Shown piece after piece: positions 1 through 6,015 of a stretch of DNA of 8,305 nt. The notes beneath the pieces are model-generated. The model saw nothing but the letters and a program-made list of their open reading frames with translations, made no database searches and was not told the origin of the DNA. This stretch comes from Thermoproteales archaeon (GTDB lineage: Archaea; Thermoproteota; Thermoprotei; Thermoproteales; Thermocladiaceae). The stretch is from positions 1 to 8,305 of the forward strand of contig JAMOMD010000253.1 of the NCBI GenBank assembly GCA_027068725.1, given 5' to 3'. Position 1 is the stretch's first letter; the number at the start of each line of letters is the position of its first letter. The position numbers were made by a program, and so were the translations under genes.

Positions 1-265
1 CTATCATTAACCTATAGCCAATAGGTCTAGCATATGCAGTGCCAGTGCCCTTGACTGTCACTGTTATGCAGCTCATATTCTCTGCATCATGTGTTACGTA
101 GTACCTTGATGATTGTGCAGTGACACTCTTGCCTTCCTGTATGTTCGTAATCTTTGTTGCTGCTGATGTTGGTCTGTGCAAGTATAGTACAACAACTGCA
201 CCGACAATTGCTAATACTATCAGTAGTATAATCAGAGGTTCTTTTAGACGAAGCGCCAGTACCAT
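1..265 (-). CDS. single-pass membrane protein, N-terminal part (cut by left edge)
   Basis: An open frame of 88 codons runs from an ATG at 265 to the window edge with no stop, so the C terminus lies outside. The N terminus is short and basic (R6, K8), followed by a clean hydrophobic stretch at about residues 10-29 and then a polar, Ser/Thr-rich segment with one Cys at residue 66. This is the pattern of a signal-anchor protein with the N terminus inside and the rest outside the cell. No class III (pilin) cleavage motif is visible. There is no in-frame start upstream back to the TATA-like box, which lies about 25 nt before the ATG and suggests a leaderless transcript. The next gene upstream, also minus strand, is a zinc-ribbon protein with one membrane helix, ending 37 bp away; a related role is possible but unproven. 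I do not recognise the family. Confidence 0.75.
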   Translation of the reverse strand, partial: MVLALRLKEPLIILLIVLAIVGAVVVLYLHRPTSAATKITNIQEGKSVTAQSSRYYVTHDAENMSCITVTVKGTGTAYARPIGYRLMI

Positions 266-284
266 GACTAGTATCTGATAACCA

Positions 285-295
285 CTAATATAAAG
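285..295 (-). promoter_or_regulatory. TATA-like box of the partial membrane protein gene
   Basis: Read on the minus strand this is CTTTATATTAG, centred about 25 nt upstream of the ATG at 265. That is the usual box A distance to a transcription start in archaea, so transcription would begin at or next to the start codon. The box lies in the 37-bp gap after the preceding gene, so this gene probably has its own promoter. Confidence 0.55.
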
Positions 296-302
296 GGTCT
301 CC

Positions 303-1058
303 TTATGATACGGGTACAGTTAGCTCCTGCTCATATATGCAGGGCATTCCGTAGATTGATATCAAGAAACTCAGTCTTACTCTCACCTTTCTGTAGTAAT
401 TTCTAACTTTTGTATTTATTATAACTCTGTAACTCTTGCTCGGATCTATCACAATATTGGATACTACAAGCTTTCTAATTAGGTATGAATCATGTTCTAG
501 TTCGACGACAAGCTTTTTAATGTTTAACTTTATTGGGAGCATATTTCTGATTTTCAATATTAATGTCAGGAGATAGTAGTATGGCGATACTTTTGTACAA
601 TATGCTTCTGCATCAGCGTGCACTATAGGAAGATTTACATTTGTTACTTTTCTTCCACTAGATTTATTCAAAAGTTCTACTAAAGATTTGAGTATTTTCT
701 CTGCCTGAGGTAGCTGAGATACTCCTGTTGATATTTGTCCAAATGCAACTTGGTATGGTGCTAGACCTGTCGTTGATAGTAGTCTCGCTGGTGTGAACAC
801 ATTGAGTATGTAGTACAGGAACACTATCGACAGTATGCCAAGTAGTATTAGTGCAACTAACTTTCCAGCAGACGTCTTTCTAGTACCTGCTGTTGCTGTA
901 CTTGCCTTAAGCTTGCTCAGCTCTCTATCTAGTGAAGTGTCGAATTGCAGTAGAACAAGTTCGTATCTTCTAAGGTAGTATCCACAGCGCGGACAGTACA
1001 CGTCATCTGGAGATACTGGATGTCCACATACGGGACATCTCAGCTCGCGCTCTCTCAC
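303..1058 (-). CDS. zinc-ribbon, single-pass membrane protein with an outside domain
   Basis: 251 residues from a GTG start; no other in-frame start lies between it and the upstream in-frame stop. The N terminus holds a zinc ribbon with CPVCG at 8-12 and CPRCG at 22-26 (Cys 8, 11, 22, 25). A polar linker of about 40 residues follows, rich in Lys, Thr and Ala, then one strong membrane helix at about 67-88. The remaining 160 residues should lie outside the cell: a helical part (about 115-135) and a beta-rich, basic part with repeated Tyr and Arg. Basic residues before the helix (R60, K61, K66) favour the N terminus inside. The outside part has two Cys (about 154 and 240) that could form a disulfide. 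Archaea carry many zinc ribbon plus membrane helix proteins of unknown role; I cannot assign a function. It lies upstream of another single-pass protein on the same strand. Confidence 0.85.
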   Translation of the reverse strand: MRERELRCPVCGHPVSPDDVYCPRCGYYLRRYELVLLQFDTSLDRELSKLKASTATAGTRKTSAGKLVALILLGILSIVFLYYILNVFTPARLLSTTGLAPYQVAFGQISTGVSQLPQAEKILKSLVELLNKSSGRKVTNVNLPIVHADAEAYCTKVSPYYYLLTLILKIRNMLPIKLNIKKLVVELEHDSYLIRKLVVSNIVIDPSKSYRVIINTKVRNYYRKVRVRLSFLISIYGMPCIYEQELTVPVS

Positions 1059-1133
1059 ACGTTTATGTACAGTTGAATGATACTTATTCTAGATTAGACT
1101 CTCACGTGGAGGTGAACTTTACTGTAACTGTCT

Positions 1134-1192
1134 CGTATCAGCCGGTACGTGAATTCATCACGTTCTCAGATACGGAGGCTTTCATCACATTA
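1134..1192 (-). ncRNA. C/D box sRNA (2'-O-methylation guide)
   Basis: Read on the minus strand, the boxes are: C box GTGATGA (1188-1182), 12-nt guide AAGCCTCCGTAT (1181-1170), D' box CTGA (1169-1166), 4-nt spacer GAAC, C' box GTGATGA (1161-1155), 13-nt guide ATTCACGTACCGG (1154-1142), D box CTGA (1141-1138). All four boxes match the consensus exactly and the spacing is that of archaeal dual-guide sRNAs bound by L7Ae, Nop5 and fibrillarin. The ends are my estimate, a few bases outside C and D; little terminal stem is visible, which is common in these archaea. By the D+5 rule the D' guide would direct methylation of the G in 5'-AUACGGAGG, and the D guide of the U in 5'-CCGGUACG. The RNA begins about 15 nt after the stop of the same-strand gene at 1204-1920 and no clear TATA box precedes it, so it may be processed from that mRNA. 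Confidence 0.88.
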
Positions 1193-1203
1193 ATTATTCC
1201 AAA

Positions 1204-1920
1204 CTACAGGTACTGATCTGGGTTTCTCCATATTGGTGCCAGGTGAGGCGCCAGATAGTACTCGTTTATTACCTTGACGTCAAGCTTCTGAAAGTCTCTT
1301 ATCACGATGTTGCAGTACATTATTAGGCCAGCTTTGTTTAGCTCAACTACCGCGATCTCTAGCTGTTTCATATCTATGTCAGGTCCATATATCTGCTCCA
1401 TTCTCTCCTTGTAATGTTCTCCAAGCCACTTCTCGTCAAATCTGAAGAAGCTGTATATCATGGCTTCCTGATCAGAGGCTATGACTCTGAGTAGTCGCTT
1501 TGCATAGTCGCTAAGTGCACGTAGTCTAATTCTGACTTGCTCAACATGTTGTCTACATAGTTCTTCGTGCTCCGAGAAGTACATTAGTAGAAGCATGTTT
1601 ATCAACTGGTTCATCCTGACTTCTCGATCACCAATCTTGAGCACTGTCCTGAGAGGCTCCTTCTCGTCAGGTTTCACGCCAAGCTTGTTCAGAAGCTCGA
1701 GAGCAATCTTGTTCCACATGTCTCTGTACTCCTTAAGGCCAAGAGCAAAGTAGTTCACGAACTGCTTGTACACACACATGTCGAGACAGTGAAGAGCTAT
1801 CCATACTCTATCGAAGATCGGTATCAGGTTTCGATTGAGGACATGCTCCTCGAAGAGCTTTGAGAATGTTGTGTAGAGCTCCTTTATCTTGTCGAGAGAT
1901 ATTGTTCCAGTATTCGACAT
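1204..1920 (-). CDS. conserved-looking helical protein of unknown function
   Basis: 238 residues from an ATG, divergent from glmS across 95 bp. I do not recognise the family. The sequence is soluble and mostly helical, with long amphipathic stretches (about 9-80 and 100-160), no membrane helix and no signal peptide. It has five scattered Cys (45, 49, 122, 203 and nearby His44, His118, His125) but no zinc-finger spacing. The C-terminal part, about 183-225, reads as a helix with a Leu-Asn-Lys-Ala-Gly-Leu turn followed by short strands, which resembles the recognition helix and wing of a winged-helix fold; this is an impression, not a match. Length and composition are normal for a real archaeal gene, and codon use agrees with its neighbours. 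The C/D box sRNA follows closely on the same strand. Confidence 0.8.
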   Translation of the reverse strand: MSNTGTISLDKIKELYTTFSKLFEEHVLNRNLIPIFDRVWIALHCLDMCVYKQFVNYFALGLKEYRDMWNKIALELLNKLGVKPDEKEPLRTVLKIGDREVRMNQLINMLLLMYFSEHEELCRQHVEQVRIRLRALSDYAKRLLRVIASDQEAMIYSFFRFDEKWLGEHYKERMEQIYGPDIDMKQLEIAVVELNKAGLIMYCNIVIRDFQKLDVKVINEYYLAPHLAPIWRNPDQYL

Positions 1921-1987
1921 CGCTATCGATGTATATGATGACCGTGATGTAAACTTATCTACACGCGGGAGAAATCTGACATAAACA

Positions 1988-1995
1988 CTTATTTA
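1988..1995 (+). promoter_or_regulatory. TATA-like box of glmS
   Basis: CTTATTTA is centred about 25 nt upstream of the TTG start of glmS. This distance fits a leaderless transcript starting at the TTG, and no Shine-Dalgarno-like sequence is seen before the start. The same promoter would drive the downstream GlmU-like gene, which follows by 2 bp. Confidence 0.5.
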
Positions 1996-2015
1996 CTAGA
2001 TATGCGAGTTTCAGC

Positions 2016-3851
2016 TTGTGCGGTATAGTTGGCATAGTTGCCCTGTCTGACATAATACGTGAGCCTATTGGCAGAATTATACGAAGATGTCTTGAGAGAT
2101 TAGAATACCGTGGCTATGATTCTGCTGGAATTGCAGTAATTGAAGGTTCTAAGCTTGTAGTAAAGAAGGGCAAGGGAAAAATTCAGGAGCTTGCAAAAAA
2201 GCTAGAGTTTGACCATACTCACGGTATCGTTGGGATAGGACATACAAGATGGGCAACACACGGCAAGCCAAGTGATGAGAATGCACATCCACATGTTGAC
2301 TGTACTGGCACTATTGCGGTTGTTCATAATGGTATTATATCGAACTACCTTGAGCTAAGGCATGAACTTGAGTCGAAAGGTCACGTATTCAAGAGCGAGA
2401 CTGATACAGAGGTTATTGCTCATCTTGTTGAAGAGTACCTTAGGCAAGGACTACCTGTCTTTGAAGCATTCAAGAGGGCTGTCGCTCGCCTAGAGGGAAC
2501 TTACGCGATAGCGATGATAACAACTCTGGAGCCCGGTAAGATATTCTTTGCTAGACTAACGTCTCCTCTCGTAATTGGTGTTGGAGATGGACTGAAGCTT
2601 GTTGCAAGTGACATACCTGCAGTACTCGAATACACGAATCGTGTAATCGTGCTAAGAGATGGCGAGATTGGCTATGTCACACCAACAGAGATCTACATAG
2701 AACATAATGGAAAACCTGTTGATTGGAAACAGAGAGTACGCGTCATAACGTGGAGTCTAGACATGGCAAGTAAAGGTGGCTATCCACACTTCATGCTTAA
2801 AGAAATTCATGAGCAGCCTCTTGCACTTGTCAACACTCTTAGTGGTATAGAGATTTCTCAAATAAAAGAAGTATGCAAATTGATAGAATCTGCGGACAGG
2901 ATATTTATAACAGGTGCAGGAACTTCATACCATGCTGGACTTGTGGCAGAGTATCTGTTAGTTGAACTTGCTGGTGTTGATGTTCACACTTTCATAGCTT
3001 CCGAATATAGGAAGTTTCTCAATCTTGCAGATGATGGAGATGTCCTGATAGCTATCTCACAGTCAGGAGAGACCATAGACACGCTCATGGCTGTGAGAGC
3101 ATTCAAGACACGTGGATGCAGAATAATTGCCATATCTAACGTTGTTGATAGTACAATACCTAGAGAATCCGACATTGCAGTATATACGAGAGCTGGACCT
3201 GAGATTGGTGTAGCTGCTACGAAGACTTTCACTACTCAGATAGCAGTCCTGACGGTCATAAGTCTCGTTCTCGCACGTGAGAGAGGAATGCTACGTCCTG
3301 ACGAGTATAACTTCCTAATGAGCCAGCTACAGGAAGTGCCGAAGCTCGTCGAGACAATAATCAGGATGCATGAGCCAAAGTGTCAAGTACTTGCAAAATA
3401 TCTCAAAGATAAGACAAACGTGTACTACCTTGGGCGTGGACTAGGTGTTCCCATAGCCATGGAGGGAGCGCTCAAGCTCAAGGAGATAGCCTACATACAT
3501 GCTGAGGCATACCCAGCAGGAGAGAGCAAACATGGACCAATAGCACTAGTCGAGACTGGATATCCCGTCGTGTTTACTGTACTCGATGACTACTACGTAG
3601 ATGCAATAGTTGGAAATGTCATGGAAATGAAGGCAAGAGATGCATTCACGATTGCTCTGGTTCCTAGGAAATATGTTACAAAGTTTGGAAAGTTATGTGA
3701 TTTCGTGTTTGAGATGCCTAACATAGATTATAGGCTATCACCAATACCGTACATAGTGCCACTTCAGCTATTGGCTTATCACACGTCTGTTCTAAGAGGT
3801 CTAGATCCTGATAAGCCTAGGAACCTTGCGAAAACTGTCACAGTTGAGTAA
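2016..3851 (+). CDS. glmS: glutamine--fructose-6-phosphate aminotransferase (isomerizing)
   Basis: GlmS converts fructose-6-phosphate and glutamine to glucosamine-6-phosphate in the cytoplasm, the first step to UDP-GlcNAc. The 611 residues match the usual family length. The start is TTG, which places the catalytic Cys at residue 2; a nearby ATG at 2002 is out of frame. The glutaminase domain (about 1-225) shows CGIVGIV, the YRGYDSAG segment (31-38), HTRWATHG (76-83), the HNG motif (104-106) and the SETDTE segment (127-132). Two sugar isomerase domains follow: the first has GAGTSYHAG (300-308), SQSGET (348-353) and AGPEIGVAATK (393-403); the second has the ALKLKEIAYIHAEA segment (485-498), GESKHGP (502-508) and the C-terminal DPDKPRNLAKTVTVE signature. 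Every key motif is intact. It forms a tight operon with the GlmU-like gene 2 bp downstream, which supports an amino-sugar nucleotide pathway feeding N-glycan or surface-layer sugar synthesis. Confidence 0.98.
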   Translation: MCGIVGIVALSDIIREPIGRIIRRCLERLEYRGYDSAGIAVIEGSKLVVKKGKGKIQELAKKLEFDHTHGIVGIGHTRWATHGKPSDENAHPHVDCTGTIAVVHNGIISNYLELRHELESKGHVFKSETDTEVIAHLVEEYLRQGLPVFEAFKRAVARLEGTYAIAMITTLEPGKIFFARLTSPLVIGVGDGLKLVASDIPAVLEYTNRVIVLRDGEIGYVTPTEIYIEHNGKPVDWKQRVRVITWSLDMASKGGYPHFMLKEIHEQPLALVNTLSGIEISQIKEVCKLIESADRIFITGAGTSYHAGLVAEYLLVELAGVDVHTFIASEYRKFLNLADDGDVLIAISQSGETIDTLMAVRAFKTRGCRIIAISNVVDSTIPRESDIAVYTRAGPEIGVAATKTFTTQIAVLTVISLVLARERGMLRPDEYNFLMSQLQEVPKLVETIIRMHEPKCQVLAKYLKDKTNVYYLGRGLGVPIAMEGALKLKEIAYIHAEAYPAGESKHGPIALVETGYPVVFTVLDDYYVDAIVGNVMEMKARDAFTIALVPRKYVTKFGKLCDFVFEMPNIDYRLSPIPYIVPLQLLAYHTSVLRGLDPDKPRNLAKTVTVE

Positions 3852-3853
3852 AC

Positions 3854-4984
3854 ATGAGTATAAGAGGTCTACTAATAATCAGGAAACCGGGACCTGAACT
3901 AGAGAATTTTGCTGATTCTCACATATTTAGAATATGTGGTAAGACGCTTATAGAACACTATTCTTCAATATTGAAGAAGTTTGATGTTAGAGAAATATTT
4001 GTTCTCTCACATGAGTATAACATTGATCCAAGCGAAATTCCTGAAGATGTTAGACTTGTAGATAATTTGAATATACTTCCAAGAGATGGAACATACATAG
4101 TAGTTCCCTGCGACGTCTATGTGCCAACTGACGCGATCAGAATACTAGTCAGTTACCACACATCAATTGGCGCAGATCTGACACTACTTGCTGCGCCCTG
4201 TGAAAATGCCATGAACATGCCTGTGCTAGAGGTCGATACTTCGACTGGAAAGATATCGGACATAGCGATACTGCAAGAATCGCGACCTGACATAGTGTGG
4301 ACAGGAGTAACGATGTGTGAAGCACATGTGCTTGATGTACTTGTTCAGGAGGGAGTTGAAGGTATTCGAAAACTTCTAAGACAGGGGGCAAAGCTCGATA
4401 AGACGCACTGGTCAGGAAGCTGGTGCAGGATAGAGAGTCCCTGGGATCTTGTAAGTCTCGCAAAGGCAATATTCACTAGCGAGATTGAGGCAGGACTCTA
4501 CATTCATCCAAGAGCAAAGATAAGCACTAGAGCACTACTAGAGCCTAAGGAAGGACCAGTCATAATTGATGAAGGAGCAGTAATAGATCACGACGTCATA
4601 ATTCGAGGACCTGTCTACATTGGAAAAAGAGTGTATGTTGGAAATAACGCACTCATACGCAACAGCACAGTAATTGAGCATGAGACAATTGTCGGATCTA
4701 ACGTTGACATTACCGAGAGCGTCATACTTGAAAGATGTACTATAGGCAGAAACGCGTACATCAGCTGCTCAGTCATTGGGCCAGAAGTCGTCATTGAGCC
4801 AGGCGTCGTGACAAGAAGCTTCAGGATAAGTCCATCACCAGAGCGTAGACATGTTAGAGGAAGAGTTGGAGAAAAGATGGGAGCAGTAATTGGACAAGGA
4901 TCAAGAATTGGAGCTTACACGGTCCTGAGCCCGGGAACCTTCGTAAAGAAGCACTCAATAGTGGAGCCACTTACAAAGCTCTAG
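3854..4984 (+). CDS. GlmU-like protein: degenerate nucleotidyltransferase domain plus left-handed beta-helix
   Basis: 376 residues, starting 2 bp after glmS. The layout is that of archaeal sugar-1-phosphate nucleotidyltransferases with a C-terminal acyltransferase domain. The C-terminal half (about 214-376) is rich in hexapeptide repeats of a left-handed beta-helix, including PVIIDEGAVI, PVYIGKRVYVG and AVIGQGSRIGAYTVLSPG. The N-terminal domain (about 1-205) keeps the fold landmarks VVPCDVYVP (83-91, with D87 at the metal-binding position) and the IESPWDL segment (193-199). However, the glycine-rich start GxGTRLxPxT and the following PKxL, normal near residues 8-30, are replaced by IIRKPGPELENFADSHIF and ICGK. 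NTP binding is therefore doubtful. Next to glmS the most likely substrate is glucosamine-1-phosphate (N-acetylation); a non-catalytic partner is also possible. The last 14 bp overlap the convergent HAD gene. Confidence 0.85.
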   Translation: MSIRGLLIIRKPGPELENFADSHIFRICGKTLIEHYSSILKKFDVREIFVLSHEYNIDPSEIPEDVRLVDNLNILPRDGTYIVVPCDVYVPTDAIRILVSYHTSIGADLTLLAAPCENAMNMPVLEVDTSTGKISDIAILQESRPDIVWTGVTMCEAHVLDVLVQEGVEGIRKLLRQGAKLDKTHWSGSWCRIESPWDLVSLAKAIFTSEIEAGLYIHPRAKISTRALLEPKEGPVIIDEGAVIDHDVIIRGPVYIGKRVYVGNNALIRNSTVIEHETIVGSNVDITESVILERCTIGRNAYISCSVIGPEVVIEPGVVTRSFRISPSPERRHVRGRVGEKMGAVIGQGSRIGAYTVLSPGTFVKKHSIVEPLTKL

Positions 4985-5633
4985 ACATAGACATTCTAAG
5001 AACAACATCAGGAAGCTCAATCAAGTTTCTAACCTTCACATGCCACTCATAGCCATACCTATCAACAAGCACAGTACACATGCCAAGACTACTAGCAGTC
5101 TCAAGATCATACCAAGGATAAGCAGACACGTGAACAACCTCTGAAGGATCTCTTATACCGAACTCTGTCCTTAAAACTTCTAAGAACTTCTCAAACGCAG
5201 ACCTAGAAGGCTTATAACATTGAATATCTTCAGCTGTCACAATCATGTCAATAAGATTCCTAAATGTTCTCAAGGTACTATCAATAATCCATTTCTCAGT
5301 ATTTGAGAACACAACGATTTTGAAACCAAGTTCTTTAAGTCTCTTAAAACATGGATAGACGTCAGGAAAAGGTGGACAACAAGAAAAGCATAATACAAGA
5401 CTCTCCTCTAGACTTTCATCTGTATTGATACCAAATTTCTTACAGGTCTCTCTGAGACAGATCTTGAGTATATCACCATATTTAATAAACTTGCTCGATA
5501 ATATTAGCCTATTTTCAATTTGGAAAAATGTTGTTAGCGCATCATCAGGAAGTTTAAGAAATCTCAAGAAGTTACGTATAGTATAGAGCCAGTCCACTAG
5601 TGTACCATAGCAATCAAATGACACGATACGCAT
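4971..5633 (-). CDS. HAD-superfamily hydrolase, dehalogenase-type motif I, Cys-rich cap
   Basis: 220 residues, typical for small HAD hydrolases. Motif I is FDCYGTLVD (6-14): D7 is the nucleophile, but the second acidic residue of phosphatases is Tyr9, as in haloacid dehalogenases and their uncharacterised archaeal relatives. Motif II is FSNT with S110; motif III is K141 in YKPS; motif IV lies around YPWYDLETA with D176. A helical cap occupies about 15-90. It contains an unusual run of Cys (59, 64, 82, 85, 86, 95), CFSCC being the densest part. The substrate cannot be told: a phosphatase of small metabolites is as likely as a dehalogenase. The ATG start lies 28 bp after the MNT gene on the same strand, so co-transcription is likely, though a TATA-like TTAATA lies near 5660-5665. 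The 3' end overlaps the convergent GlmU-like gene by 14 bp. Its last part is strongly G+T-rich on the coding strand. Confidence 0.9.
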   Translation of the reverse strand: MRIVSFDCYGTLVDWLYTIRNFLRFLKLPDDALTTFFQIENRLILSSKFIKYGDILKICLRETCKKFGINTDESLEESLVLCFSCCPPFPDVYPCFKRLKELGFKIVVFSNTEKWIIDSTLRTFRNLIDMIVTAEDIQCYKPSRSAFEKFLEVLRTEFGIRDPSEVVHVSAYPWYDLETASSLGMCTVLVDRYGYEWHVKVRNLIELPDVVLRMSMSRAL

Positions 5634-5635
5634 AG

Positions 5636-5647
5636 TCTAGCGCTAGA
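5636..5647. repeat. perfect 12-bp palindrome before the HAD gene
   Basis: TCTAGCGCTAGA is identical on both strands and ends two bases before the ATG of the HAD gene at 5633. It fills most of the 28-bp gap between the MNT and HAD genes. A dimeric regulator bound here would block transcription start or translation of the HAD gene. No second copy was noticed in the window. Function is inferred only from position and symmetry. Confidence 0.4.
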
Positions 5648-5661
5648 TTGAGCGTACTGTA

Positions 5662-6015
5662 TTAACATTGTCCTTGTCCAGACTCTTCCTGACATTCAAC
5701 AGGTACCAGTGGCGTATAGTGCTTCTCTTCGCCTTCCTCAACTACGTGAAGCTCAACTGGCGCATCCCAGGGCAAGCCAATGTCCATGGCCTTGACCATT
5801 ATATCTCGCGAAAGACCTCTCCTAAGAAGACCCTTAGGAACCACAACTAGAATATCTATATCACTAAGCACTGTGTAAGTACCAGCAGCCACACTACCAG
5901 TAACATAAACTCTCGCACCGGGCACAATCATTCTCGCAGCCTTCGCAACTATACAAGCATACTCTCTCCACCTCCTAAGATGCTCAAAATGAAACCTAAC
6001 CCAACTTTGCGACAC
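5662..6015 (-). CDS. MNT-type minimal nucleotidyltransferase (partner of HEPN)
   Basis: 117 residues from a GTG start that overlaps the end of the upstream HEPN gene by 20 bp. The DNA polymerase beta-like nucleotidyltransferase signature is complete: GS at 40-41, then DID at 52-54 in the strand SDIDILVVV, and a likely third carboxylate E88 in the strand PVELHVV. The N-terminal helix with HLRRWREYA is typical of crenarchaeal MNT proteins. In MNT/HEPN pairs studied elsewhere the MNT enzyme silences its HEPN partner by adding AMP residues to it (type VII toxin-antitoxin); related archaeal pairs remain uncharacterised. The next in-frame Met is residue 29, too late to keep the first helix, so the GTG is the better start. 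The HAD gene follows after 28 bp. The short Glu/Gln-rich tail beyond residue 105 has no recognisable role. Confidence 0.88.
   Translation of the reverse strand: MSQSWVRFHFEHLRRWREYACIVAKAARMIVPGARVYVTGSVAAGTYTVLSDIDILVVVPKGLLRRGLSRDIMVKAMDIGLPWDAPVELHVVEEGEEKHYTPLVPVECQEESGQGQC

Noticed and set aside
1147..1163. Inverted repeat ACGTGA-5-TCACGT that could be an operator
   Set aside because: It is formed by the C' box and the start of the second guide of the sRNA, so it needs no separate explanation.
1106..1216. Short plus-strand open frame of 36 codons (GTG start) preceded by a sequence like GGAGGTGA
   Set aside because: It lies opposite the C/D box RNA and the end of the next gene, the ribosome-binding-like sequence overlaps the start codons rather than preceding them, and the RNA explains the sequence better.
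1935..1979. ATGATGA followed 34 nt later by CTGA on the plus strand, a possible C/D box RNA
   Set aside because: No D' or C' box lies between them at usable spacing, and the boxes alone are expected by chance.
2984..3232. Minus-strand open frame of 82 codons inside glmS
   Set aside because: It is antisense to the conserved SIS domain of glmS and its protein has no recognisable features.
4149..4469. Minus-strand open frame of 106 codons inside the GlmU-like gene
   Set aside because: It is opposite a conserved coding region and reads as a composition shadow.
5668..5850. Plus-strand open frame opposite the MNT gene
   Set aside because: The minus-strand MNT frame has a complete catalytic signature; the opposite frame has none.
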